A stretch of DNA of 64,000 nt from Liolophura sinensis (lineage: Eukaryota; Mollusca; Polyplacophora; Chitonida; Chitonidae): NCBI RefSeq assembly GCF_032854445.1, contig NC_088295.1, positions 84,920,644 to 84,984,643 of the forward strand. Direction: 5' to 3'. The position numbers and the translations under genes were made by a program. This document shows, one piece after another, positions 46,001 to 56,450 of this stretch. Within the stretch, counting starts at the first letter, position 1; every line of letters starts with the position of its first letter. The notes under the pieces were generated by a model. That model was not told the DNA's origin and did not search any database. It saw only the letters and a list, made by a program, of their open reading frames with translations.

Positions 46001-49000
46001 TCTGTTTTTCATTTATCTTCCGTACTTAACCATTTCAGATATGATGCCAATATCTAACCAATATTATCCCTTCTGTCAGCACGTGATGCTCTTGTCCTGT
46101 TGAACTTTTCGGGAAATCAGCTGATTTTGTTTTGATCACGTAAAAATGTTGAGTTATTTCAAGGGTAGTTTTTGGAATTTTATGCCTTTGGCGAGTGAAG
46201 AGTTAACGATCAGGTATTCGTCGTCCTGGTTAAACACCAGACGCCAGCTTCATGCGTTTTCCGCTGCCAAAACCATAGTCACTCCTGCCATTTTAGAAAT
46301 ACTAAACCCTATAAATAATCCTGGAGTTATGCACAAAATGTGTCACAAATGGCCTCCAAGCTTATTGACAATCAAAGAGGGAAGAACAAGATTACTTTAC
46401 GTGCAATCTGGCAAAACAAGACTTCATCCACGCATATCTCTGTTGAGAGTACATTGCATAATGTCACGCATCTGCCATAAAATAACAGATTCACATATTT
46501 GTACGATATTAATGTCAAAGAGGCTAATATTAGACCAGGTCAAGTTTCTATATTTACCAATTTGAGTCAATAACTCAACGTAATCACACACCAGTGCTTC
46601 TAATAAAATAAATGTGCTGAAAGCCGATGATTTGGGATCAATACGCCAGTTTTCATCATATACATAACCAGATGCATGAATACGACAAATAAAACAATGA
46701 TCAAAATAGTTTAGCTCTTTAGGGATTACTGAAATAAAACCATGCCCGCCAAAGCGCACATATGAGCTGCGATTTTTCGCACGTTCACTTAATCAAGGGC
46801 ATTCTTTTCTCCTGCATTATATATTTCCAAAATTAGAAATAGATCAGGTTATAGCTTATGTTATACATATGACACACTTACTCGCAAAGCTTATGAATAT
46901 TTTAATGTAAATTCAACGCTCTTAGATTGAACTGTTTACAGCATGATTGATAAAGAAGGCGAAAATAGTGTTGTCTGAAGACTTAATGTCAAGGATAATT
47001 GAAAAGAGAAACTCTTATCAATTTTCCAGAAGTATACACGTGACCCGTGCTGTAATATTTCACACAGAATGAAAATGTATTTTCTATCAGAGATGAAAAC
47101 TTCAAGGCATTAACCCAGTGTTCACATACAAAGTCTCTGTTGGTTTCCAAATCAAAGTCATTGTTCCAGTATGAATCTGCCAGCAGAAGAAATGCAGATT
47201 CAATTCCACAAGGTGGATTTCACCGAACTGAAAAATTCGACTGAATTTCTACCTGCTTACAGGGCACCTATTATACCAACGTCAACAGAAAGCTACCAAG
47301 GCCATTAACCCTAATCCAGTGCATTATGTGGGCAGGCAAATCGCTGTGACATGCCCACATTAAGACAGATTCCCTCCCGGAGTTGTGTGGAATTTAGCAG
47401 GTAATGACATCGACCTGTCTTCTACAAGTGAGATGTTCAATTCCAAAAACAGGGAGCCTTTGTTGAGATGCTGGGTAAGATCTAACCTAAGGCGAACAAG
47501 GGATGATACAGCAGTGTCCCCTGACGCATGCACTCGAATACTTTCAATTCTTTTCAAATTTTTCCTGGGGTCATCATGCAGGATATGCAAACATTGGTCT
47601 AATTGAATTTAACTTGGACAATATTTTAGCGGTGGACCTCAGTCTGCAGCTTTTATAGCCCAAAGTTTGGTTATCTCCAACGGTAATTCCTTGAAAATCA
47701 TGGAATACAAATCTTATTTGCCGAAATTGCTTAGTACAAGGGTTCCAGTCATGCATAGAAATTATTTCAGATTCCAGCCAAAATATCTGAGGGCTGACAA
47801 TGATAAAACACTTTAGTTTCAGAGAACAATATGTCATACGAATATGAATGCTACAGAGCACATCTACTGGTTTATGAGTTTCCAGTGATAGCTAATGACG
47901 GCAAGGACTATTGCTTACTGTATCATAAAGTATTGATATCAGGTTCAAGAAACTGTATTTAAGTTTTAAAACTGTTAAAATCAGCGTTGGCCAGGAAAAG
48001 GCTGTAATGCTGAAACACACTTTAAACTCAACTATAACATTGGTATACCAGTCGAGAGCTAGAAATGTATGAAATTCATTATCCTATGGCTATTTCCACA
48101 GACAACAACACTGACTCTCAATAGCAAACATATACGGTACGCAGATTAAGATTCGTTTGACGAAGAGATAATCTTTCACAATGAACAAAGATGTATTGCT
48201 CAGGGCAAGGAAACCTTTCAAAATCAAATTTCAAACCAGATGTCCAAAATGTAGAATTCATTTATCTGTGTCATGTATGTTTTCACTCCATTTGCATATA
48301 TAGTCGCCAACGTTAATTGTCTTCACGTCACCTATACAATGCACAGCATTAGTCAGATACAGAGGATGAAGTGTAACTAAAATGTCTTTCATCACCTATA
48401 CAATGCACAGCATTAGTCAGATACAGAGGATGAAGTGTAACTAAAATGTCTTTCATCACCTGTACAATGTACTGCACTAATCAGATACACAGGACGAAGT
48501 GTAACTAAGATGTCTCCACATCACCTATACAGTGAACAGTACTAATCAGATACACAGGTTAAAGTGCAACTAAGATGTCTCATTATTACCTATACACTGC
48601 ATTGCATTAGTCAGATACAAAGGATGAAGTGTAAGATACCTGATCATCACCTATACAATGCACAGTACTAATCAGACACAGAGGATGAAGTGTAACTAAG
48701 ATGTCTCCACGTCACCTATAAAATGCACAGCATTAGTCATATAAAGAGGATGAAGTGTAACTAAGATGTCTCCACATCACCTGTAAAATGCACGGCAGAC
48801 TCTGATGCTTCAGCACCATCCGCAAACTCTACTTTCGTGGCGCAAGTAACTTCGTGGCGCTAATCTCTGTCTAATAACTCCCTGTTTAGACCTGCGCCTC
48901 CTTGGTGGCATCCGCAGATGGTACGTAACGATAGCACTGACTTTCGGCTTCTGAACAATCTCGTGCAAAGCTGTGTGTACTTGGGTGCACTCATGTTATA

Positions 49001-49865
49001 AAACCTTCAATAAAAACTTGGCCTAAGGCTATTTTTAATGTCCACTTTCACTACACACAGCACATGGGTAAAGGTTACGCGCATCCTCTCTCAGCGCTGC
49101 AAGGTTAACTGTGGTTTGAGCACAGTCCGGAAGCTCTCATCCTCCATTTCAACACGCGTTACGCAGTATTTATCCCAAGGGCTTAAAGCAATAGCTCTTT
49201 ACCTATCACGAGTGTTAACGCATATTTGTTCCTGTCATTTTTTATACCAAGGTAATGGCACGCTTCTATCTATCTTGGTATAAAGCCAACCCGCAAATAT
49301 CTAAACCGAAGGATTTTAGACGATTATGCCACGACTATGTATATTTAATGTAATAAATTCCACCAAAATGCTTTTTTTTAATTACGTAATATGACTAGAA
49401 TTGAGAACTATATTTTGTGGCGCTCAATGACCAAGTCAAAAAAACACCGAAAATACTAATTCATACATTTTTAAGCCTCATTCCGTAATATATTTATTCA
49501 TATAATACGAAAAATGGCTCGGTTTTCCTTCGGGCTCTGCACGGTTTCCTTCCACCATAATGATGGCCACCTTCGTATAAATGAAATATTCTTGAGTACG
49601 GTGTAAAACACAAATTAAATAAATAAATAAATGAAATGGCTCAGTGTTAATTATTTTAGCAATTTCTTATTAAAGGCAGCCGACTGTTCACAACTGGCAT
49701 TTTTACAAAGATCCTCCATGAGAATGACATGTTGCTTTGAGCATTAAACCAACTTATCTATTAACTGAGAACAAACGCGTAGTTGATTTCACAGGTGTGC
49801 AATAAGCCCACAATTGTCTCCAATGTCTTACCTGTGACGAGTGTTCGAACAAGTTTGTTGGTCAT
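39140..49865 (-). CDS. Secreted single-domain chitin-binding (CBM14/peritrophin-like) protein with acidic tail, gene 2
   Basis: Preferred spliced model, read from the right: 49865-49832, 40657-40631, 40002-39140 (924 nt, 307 aa), all GT-AG and phase 1. An alternative first exon is 46012-45982 (306 aa). Residues 1-21 are a signal peptide. One CBM14 domain has cysteines at 25, 38, 44, 54, 67 and 75, the same numbers as gene 1, with motifs YPDPDDC, KFYRC, CPTGTKWN. The tail is Asp/Glu/Asn-rich, then proline/threonine-rich around the middle, then tyrosine-rich (DYVY at 220-223 and 235-238, GYPG at 278-281), ending in GKRK. It is a paralogue of gene 1: the domains are near-identical in spacing, the tails share little beyond the tyrosine motifs. 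Extracellular chitin-matrix role inferred from the family. Domain and large exon very sure; choice of first exon uncertain. Confidence 0.85.
40631..40657 (-). CDS. Gene 2 exon 2: 27-nt signal-peptide microexon
   Basis: Acceptor TTTATTTATTTGCAG and donor AGAG|GTAAGT flank 27 nt that read LLFIQITR in the phase required by exon 3. The length and phase equal those of the gene 1 microexon although the sequences have diverged. This argues that the two-intron layout predates the duplication. Confidence 0.78.
40942..41075 (+). mobile_element. SINE fragment in intron 1 of gene 2
   Basis: CAGCAATCCCCGGATGGTCG to CACCAATCAAATAAGC, opposite in orientation to the host gene, about 290 bp upstream of its microexon. 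Confidence 0.75.
41526..41711. repeat. 62-bp tandem repeat, 3 copies, with palindrome
   Basis: Exact 62-bp period. The unit starts CATGGTCGCTAATGTAACGA and ends at GACGATATCGT. Where two units meet, GACGATATCGTC forms a perfect 12-bp palindrome. Located in intron 1 of gene 2. Confidence 0.88.
41955..42062 (+). mobile_element. SINE 3' module fragment
   Basis: TTGGATTTCTCCCGGGCTC through CCGTCGTATAAG to ATCAATCAAATAAATAAATG, with a short deletion around the CATAATGCTGG segment. Confidence 0.75.
43891..44029 (+). CDS. Possible first coding exon of an unrecognised gene
   Basis: ATG in a very good context (CGCAAGATGG), 46 codons plus one base, then a strong donor (AACA|GTAAGTGG). It starts MDLQSTPIIEGVRGILS and ends SDTLTVYFRGVDN, reads like ordinary globular protein, and is GC-richer than its flanks. 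I cannot name a family and could not find a convincing next exon downstream. It lies in the preferred first intron of gene 2, on the opposite strand. It may be a real small exon or a chance frame. Confidence 0.28.
44646..44765 (-). mobile_element. Old SINE 3' module fragment
   Basis: TTTATTCATTTATTTAATTG tail, TTAACGCCGTACGCAAGAAT and a diverged body to about 44765. Confidence 0.6.
45982..46012 (-). CDS. Gene 2 exon 1, alternative candidate
   Basis: ATG and ten codons MKNRTLILCI plus G, then donor ATTG|GTGAGA, also phase 1. Joined to LLFIQITR it gives a textbook signal peptide. No clear TATA box is seen upstream, only CATAAAA about 170 bp away. It may be an alternative first exon, or a chance match; only one of the two candidates may be used. 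Confidence 0.35.
48329..48785. repeat. 64-bp tandem repeat, about 7 copies
   Basis: The unit contains CACCTATACAATGCACAGCA, TTAGTCAGATACAGAGGATG and AAGTGTAACTAAGATGTCT. The first two copies are almost identical; the rest are more diverged. In intron 1 of gene 2 under the preferred model. Confidence 0.88.
49518..49633 (+). mobile_element. SINE 3' module fragment
   Basis: CTTCGGGCTCTGCACGG through ATTCTTGAGTACGGTGTAAA to an (AAAT)n tail. Confidence 0.75.
49832..49865 (-). CDS. Gene 2 exon 1, preferred candidate
   Basis: ATG in a good context (CAACATGACC), eleven codons MTNKLVRTLVT plus G, then a strong donor (ACAG|GTAAGA). It ends in the same ACAG as gene 1 exon 1 and in the right phase; with the microexon it makes a normal signal peptide. 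A TATA box lies about 135 bp upstream. With this exon the six cysteines get the same residue numbers as in gene 1. The resulting first intron would be 9.2 kb. The rival is 45982-46012. Confidence 0.5.
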
Positions 49866-49998
49866 GTTGCCAATCGCTCGCGTTCACACCTGGACCATCC
49901 AACTCCCACGGCGGAACGGTAAGTTATAAACACAGAGCCTAGCGCTGCTCTATCTTCTGCCAACTCGTTTGTTTGTTGCCCGGATTCATGCGCATGGG

Positions 49999-50005
49999 CT
50001 TTATA
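49999..50005 (-). promoter_or_regulatory. TATA box of candidate gene 2 promoter
   Basis: TATAAAG on the minus strand in a GC-richer patch. Predicted start is near 49970, giving a leader of about 105 nt that contains one five-codon upstream frame. The arrangement (TATA, short leader, tiny signal-peptide exon, strong donor) mirrors gene 1. Confidence 0.45.
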
Positions 50006-50943
50006 GCTCCACTGATTTCTCTGGCAGAAAAGAGTATTTATGAGGCTAAACACGGGTCGTTTGCCCAGCTTGGGCTCAGTCAATGTTTAGCCAACCCGTG
50101 TTCCGCCCTTGTGACAACACGGGAGCCGTTTTGAAGAAGCCTGATCTAAAGACTACCACTTACATACAAGTTATTGGAGATGTTACATTATTGGTAACGC
50201 TCACAATCTCAAATAAGTAAACTCACAACGACCTGCGGCAAGCACTGAATCAGGAACTCCAGCCCCACATGTCAACCGAAGTAGTAATTTTGTCAAATTA
50301 TGTCGCTTCATTTCTACCCATCGTTAATAGAGTTTTGAATGTAGATCTTTAAAAACTAAGTGTGCCGTATTTGTACAGGTCAATTGTGAAAAAGATTTTG
50401 GATTAGAGGATAAATGGGCGCTATTTAATTTATTTGGCGTGTGGCAATCGCTGTGTTTGTGCACTTCCGGTAGCACAGCTCGTTGATCTCCCAGCTTATA
50501 CAGGTGTCCTGGCAATGTCTTTCGGTTATCTATTCTGTCAGTAATACAGATATGTAACTGGGCACTGGGCAATCAGTCAAGGAATCCCACAAGCGCTTCC
50601 GCTGTACATTTTATACTTCTATTCTACATCTAACGGACATGTGACATACCTCAACTGGCATGGAAATTATCCATGCCAATAATGCACAATGCACGCCTTG
50701 TATCAGCAAATCTTGAGAATGCAATCAGTTCGCTTACCAATGAAAATCGAACACGTTGCCATTTACAACATGGCACTCCTCTAGTCTGTCCAACTTGCTC
50801 TCGACCGGCCTGTAATATACAACTGTCATCAGTTGTCATCCATATTACATAGCAGTCTGCGATTCTACCTTGATAATACATTAATTGCAATAATTACACT
50901 GATGGCAATCCTGTATTAACAATTTGCCCTTTACCACATCTTC

Positions 50944-51033
50944 TTATTTATTTATTTTTTTGATTGGATTTTTTATTCTGTACCGGTACTCAAGAATATT
51001 TCGCTTATACGATGGCGGCCAACATTATGGTGG
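50944..51033 (-). mobile_element. SINE 3' module fragment
   Basis: Tail TATTTATTTATTTTTTTG, then ACTCAAGAATATTTCGC and GGCGGCCAACATTATGG in reverse orientation. It breaks off abruptly at GTGGGAGCCG. Confidence 0.75.
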
Positions 51034-54000
51034 GAGCCGTCTGCCATAGGCACTCCAATTGTCATCACTGCACCAATGGGAACCTGATGTGTCGTTGATT
51101 ATTCCATTGAGGATTAATATACCTCCTGTATTGTAGTAAGAATGTAAGAACTTGGACCCAGCTGTCTTGCTGTAGATGTGATCTCAGCCTTATCTTACCG
51201 TTTATACAGGCCTTATATAGGCCCTAGACGCCTAGATAGACTGACATCTATGTATAGATAAGCCAGTTATGAGTGGAAGAACTGGAGCTCGTTGTTTCGT
51301 ACTTCTTATAGCACATGAGATCTGTTACATGCAAGTTAAACCCTTTACGTTAAACTCAAAGCTGACTTTAATTACGAATCTCGCGGAGGAGGCCCTTCTC
51401 CGATAGCTACGTTATCTGTACAGGGAGGAGATTGCAACAGTGTCATCGCCTAATGTGACGACATTGTTGATTGTTTGGATGAGCAGCCATGTTTGTCAAG
51501 TGCAGTTCAGAAGGACACAAGTCACAAACAGGAAGCCAAGGTAACTGTCTGTTCCCAGATCCTCAAAGTGTGCACAGGGTAGATATTTATATTTGTCTGA
51601 CAGTGTCGTTAGCAGATTTCATCCCACCCAGTCAACCTTTTTTTCCTAATCACACGTACGCCAACTGCTTTGGTGCATATTGAAAGGAGCTGTCATCCGT
51701 GCCCCTTCAGAAGTTTTACAGATTTCTGTTTGGTGCATCTCGAAGTGCATCTTTAGGGTACTCCTATTCCGCATGGGTCACATATAGCTTTTGTCACACA
51801 CATCATACCATTGTAGCATGTATGATGCAAGTCAGATGAGACAGGTATTCAGCTATAGACGGGACAAATTAAGCATTGTGGATACATCAGATAGTCAAAC
51901 TAACATTATTTTAAATGACGGTTCAGAAACATACTTTTATCTTCAACGAGATGCTATAATAGTATATGAACTGCTACGGTTGATGCTAAAACGTCACCAA
52001 TGTGATAGTCTTATCGCCTGGTGCTTGTATAAACCCTCAAACTAACTCAAGTGACATATTACCTTTCAAATAAACAGTTTTTTTTAAAAATTATTTTCTA
52101 TCTTGTCTTCATGTATATACAGATCTGTAGAGTTTAAGTGAATTGTATCATGAATTCCATCTAATTTGGCTAAAACACACACAAGTGGATTCATTAGTGC
52201 CTTTGTGTACTCACAGTGCTTTTGTGTACTCACAGTGCTTTTGTGCACTCACAGTGAGTTTGGCAAATTGAAACGATTGTGTAAAATATGGACATAATTT
52301 TGCTGAGGGCTTTTGAAAAATCTCACGCTCTTGCCCTTTGTCGGAGGGTGTAGTTCGTGAAAAATGAGCTCTCGGGCGAGTACTCAAATTTACTCATCAA
52401 TATAGAGAAATACAAGATGCCGATATCTGGTAAAAGCTTTGGTTAGTAAGTCATTATAACTCGGATAAAGTTAGCTGATGAGATTAATCTACTGTTGACT
52501 GTATCGTGGCAGGATCGATGAGGCACGGAGGTGCGATTTGAGGACATGTCATCTAATATCCGAGGCGTCAGAGCTTCAAATATTGATGCTAATGATGTTA
52601 CCCTGACAGAGACTGTCTTCGTCACTAATCAGACTTCCAAGATTGATACAGATGAGTCATTTTTTGTTGTTGATCAGACTGATGGCGTCTTTGAATCTCG
52701 ACGCTCTCTGTGGCCAGGGAACACCCAGTACACGCCACCACACTACAAAAGAGAGGTTTAGAAACTACCACACTACAAAACAGAGGTTTAGAAAAAATTA
52801 ATAGTTGCTCACAATGGTTATAAGCGGAAAAGTCAAACCTTTGTTTCAAATGTCATGAATATGAACAAATCAAACGAAACATGTTACAAATTGCTGTCCC
52901 TTTGATGTTTGATGTTTGATTTATGGGATTCTACACAGGAGGGTTAAAGCGTAAGACGCAGATCTGTGGAAAGGCTTTCAGATGTTGAGATGTTCACGTT
53001 TCCTTCAAGCATTCTCACGTCCTTATGGAAAAAAATAAACCAAAGGTCGCTTTGTGGTTTCATATGAAATTACTAAGAGCAGTAAAATTTACAAGGTTTA
53101 TTGAGCACTGACTGGCTGCAATGTGTCAGAATTCCTGTGTATAGTACCATTAACCAAAATTTTCATTTTCGAATAATTATATACGTGTAGATTTTATCTG
53201 TATCCCTTTACATTTGCTGCACAAGAGAACAAATGAACATTGTTGGGTGAATGCACCGCATTCAGCTCAATCACCATGACTGGACATTAATACAATTACC
53301 AATACCTAGCCGTTACAACGTTACATATGTGTAACTGTTTGTGAGAAAGCTAAAATTCTTTTTGACATGGCGTGTAAATAAGCTAAAAGACTGCTATCTG
53401 GTGGCTAAGTTATATATACAATTGTTGTTCAAGCTGTGTTTTGCTTCGGTCCGTCTTGCATGGCTCTGGAGCGAAGGCCAGTGTTTTGTTTGGGCACCAT
53501 GGCCTGTGGATTTACACTCCGCCTCTGTGTTATTGTATCGGATTTTAGAGGGCTGTCGGGCATTTTCAAGTCTCCTATCTCAAAGCAGAACCTGGCTTTC
53601 TAATTCCTGGAATATCTCTCTCTTCTTTTTATGTTTGCATTATTTTATTGGTATAAATGGAGAGGCTTCTGTGCGACAAAAAACACCCAAAGAGACATGC
53701 CTATATAACCTGTTGAAAAGACAGCCATTTAGAAATATGACGAGACACCGGTGTTTTATGGCTAGATTCAATTCTGTCGGGTTGCTGGCAAATTCCTGTT
53801 TCAACACACATCCAGTCGTGCTGCTTTTGGTATGTGTGACCTGCAGATCTTGCTTACTCGTGGATATTACCGTAAATTCACGACCACAAAGACAGCTACG
53901 CCTGGTATTTAATTCCTCCTACACCAGTGACAGAGCGGCCCCAGGCGTTGGGCTATGTGGCCAGAGTGTTACGTAATCCGGCTTTTACCATGATCTCACG

Positions 54001-54367
54001 CAGACAGCTCCCCCAGGGCCACGGCCTCCAGTCCCACGTTAACGTGGTTCGCGGTGCTTATGCTGTATAGCTTTATACACAATACCAGCAAGTACACAGG
54101 ATATCACGAACAATTCTTCAGCATTAACCAGATCAAGACAAGACTGTAATGTCTTCAAGTACAGATCTCAGTTGCTTTACCTGTACGCCCTCTTTTAATC
54201 ACCAACTCGCGAACTACAAGATTTTTGTCCCGAAGAACACAGAAGTCAATCAGGACTATATTTTGTCTTTTTAAAATATAAAAGTTTCTAAGACAGGGCT
54301 CTGTACAATCGCCTGCACATTTCATCTGTTCCACCCTTAGGTCTATACACACTATACACACCTTTGT
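51034..54367. other. Intergenic, nothing firmly supported
   Basis: The 211-codon frame 53341-53976 is the longest here but begins with GTG and has no ATG for about 130 codons. A short ATG exon-like stretch at 51489-51540 ends in a good donor (CAAG|GTAACT) but has no recognisable partner. TATAAAG on the minus strand near 54072-54078 precedes a GC-rich patch without a usable frame. Confidence 0.45.
52201..52258. repeat. 19-bp tandem repeat, 3 copies
   Basis: Three copies of CTTTTGTGTACTCACAGTG with single changes. Confidence 0.85.
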
Positions 54368-54376
54368 AAATGCCTT

Positions 54377-54639
54377 GTGGGGGCCTCCGTGGCTCAGTCG
54401 GTTAGCGCGCTAGCGCAGCGTAATGACCCAGGAGCCTCTCACCAATGCGGTCGTTGTGAGTTCAAGTCCAGCTCATGCTGGCTTCCTCTCCGGCCGTAAG
54501 TGGGAAGGTCTTCCAGCAACCTGCGGATGGCCGTGGGTTTCCCCCGGGCCGTGCCCGGTTTCCACCCACCATAATGCTGGCCGCCGTCGTATAAGTGAAA
54601 TATTCTTGAGTACGGCGTAAAACACCAATCAAAAAAAAA
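54377..54639 (+). mobile_element. Full-length tRNA-derived SINE with target-site duplication
   Basis: The best-preserved copy of the main SINE family: tRNA-like head with A box (GTGGCTCAGTCGGTTAGCG) and B box (GAGTTCAAGTCC), a conserved central/3' module, and a CAATCAAAA… tail. It is flanked by AAATGCCTT at 54368-54376 and 54640-54648, which fits LINE-mediated insertion. Resembles SINEs described from molluscs such as the RUDI/V-SINE group; that assignment is from memory and unverified. Confidence 0.88.
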
Positions 54640-55743
54640 AAATGCCTTAATGCCAGCAAATAAACCAGCGAAGCCTTATTAAGGAGGCTGATTCTTTGTG
54701 ATTGTAAATAGGTTACCAACCAGTCAGGTTGTTATAGCCATCTTTGGACCACAGATTCGAATTAACGGCACGAAAACACATAAATAATCATTCACAGATT
54801 TAAGACAAAAATACAATTATCTGATTTATTAATGGATTTTTTCCTGTCGTTATTGTATAAAAAACGAAGACCCAAAAGCGGGGTCAGATAATATTCATAG
54901 CTGCTGGTTCTCTTACATATAAACCCGACATATCCAAAACCTGTTATCCCTTTTTAAGAAGACATTATTTCGAAAAGAAATTATACGAAAAGTTTGGCTT
55001 AAAGAAATAGTTTAAACACTACTAATATTTAAACAATATATGAATGAATTGTGAAATTTCATAGTACATGTAGGTTTATCTTAAAATGAGATCTCAATTA
55101 CCACTGGTCAAGATATGTCTCATTACCTTCCAATCGCAAGGGTTAGAAACCCGGAGGAGGCCAACATACTGACTATACATGACCCGAGCCTGCGTGAAAC
55201 AATAGCTACGCGCCCACAGAGGCCAATATTAGGTGACACTTTAACTTCCTCTAGATATAAAACTCAGCTTCTTTCGACATCATGCGGACGATGACATTAA
55301 ATATCGAACTGTGCTTGGCTGATAAGAACGCCCCTGTGTATGTCACGTTCAAAACATCGGCTAACAAATGCAGAAAAAAAGCAAGAATCACGTTTTGACA
55401 AATATAGCTGAAATATATCATCATAAGTTCCGGTTTTATAAATCCCTTTTGTAGTTGATTTATCAGAAAGTAACTGTTTGTATTTATGCACAAAGAGGTA
55501 TAAACAAAGCTCCAAGACGACAGTCTATGACTGTACCCTTATTCCTCACCTGAGGTGTGCAGAAAACCATTGTCTAAGTAACATGCTACTTCTTTCTCCT
55601 ATACATCGTAGACAAATGTTTCCCGTCTTGTGGTTTGAATAGACATTCTACAAAAACATGGTGACGTTCACTACCACAGCTTTTCAAAAATCACATTACT
55701 TATGAACTAAACGAAAACTGAACCCATAAACAACATGTTGTAG

Positions 55744-56288
55744 GTTTAAAGGTGGAGAAAACGTTCAAATGGAAGAGTGCGAAAGGTTAGTAGTAAATGT
55801 GGTCTTCAATGTTTTTTGATTTTTCTTTAAAGAGAAAAAGACACTAGAAAATAATTTTTGTATGGTGTGTATTTGGGACCATCAATTGGTACTTACAGTC
55901 TTTGTGTAATAATGTTATAAATGATGATGTAACAATAAATATATTTGCACTAGAATTTGGTCTTTTCAGCTAACAAATGTGTTCAAGCTAGATTTTGATC
56001 GTATTTTAATATATTCATAAATATCATAATAGTTCAGATTAAATGCAACTGTTTGCATAGAAACAACAAATATACAATAATAGATTATTTAATAGACTTG
56101 CATCACATCCTTATTTATAACATTATTGTGCAACGACAACAAATACCAAAAGGTGGTCCCAGATACCCACCATAAAATATTTTAAATACTTCTTTTTTTT
56201 AAATAAAAAAAGTAAAGACCATATTTGCACGTTTTGACGCCCTTTCATCTGATTTTGGCAGTAATTTTATGTTTTCTTCTCCTTTAAA
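55744..56288. mobile_element. 545-bp foldback element (long inverted repeat)
   Basis: The left half pairs with the reverse complement of the right half over roughly 200 bp per arm. Examples: TTTAAAGGTGGAGAAAAC against CTTCTCCTTTAAAGG, GGTGTGTATTTGGGACCA against GGTCCCAGATACCCACC, ATAATGTTATAAATGATGAT against ATCCTTATTTATAACATTAT. The centre is AT-rich and there is no coding frame. Confidence 0.75.
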
Positions 56289-56413
56289 GGAAAAGACCTC
56301 AAAATTAAGCGGGCATCAGCAGAAAGCAGAAAACTGTACCTGATAATTGCTGTGTACATCCAGAGTGCTCGATTTTAATGTAAATTGCGTCGCTAGGTTC
56401 ATAAAGCATAAAA

Positions 56414-56450
56414 TTTTGATTTATTTGTTTATTTGGCTGGTGTTTTACCC
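56414..56450 (-). mobile_element. SINE tail remnant
   Basis: TTGATTTATTTGTTTATTTG and GCTGGTGTTTTACCCCC match only the extreme 3' end of the main SINE in reverse orientation. Confidence 0.45.

Larger units (their letters stand above)
40658..49831 (-). other. Intron 1 of gene 2 under the preferred model
   Basis: 9174 bp with SINE pieces, two tandem arrays, the alternative first exon at 45982-46012 and the plus-strand candidate exon at 43891-44029. If the alternative first exon is the true one, the intron is 5324 bp and everything right of 46012 is upstream DNA. Confidence 0.45.

Noticed and set aside
46146-46565. 139-codon ATG-started plus-strand frame
   Set aside because: No recognisable protein, and an overlapping open frame lies on the other strand. 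Composition is like the flanks.
47360-47660. Minus-strand TATAAAAG near 47652 followed by a 76-codon frame
   Set aside because: The frame begins with TTG rather than ATG, and no splice partner or family was recognised. The TATA-like word alone is not enough.
51489-51540. Short ATG exon-like stretch with donor CAAG|GTAACT
   Set aside because: Seventeen codons without a hydrophobic or domain signature and no matching downstream exon; too little to call.
53341-53976. Longest plain open frame outside the identified genes (211 codons, plus strand)
   Set aside because: It begins with GTG and has no ATG until about codon 130; the peptide has no recognisable domain and no supporting splice context. 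Treated as chance, though it could be part of an unknown exon.
54379-54460. Possible tRNA gene (A and B boxes)
   Set aside because: It is the head of a SINE; the acceptor stem does not pair as in a functional tRNA, and the sequence continues into the SINE body. No genuine tRNA or rRNA gene was seen in the window.
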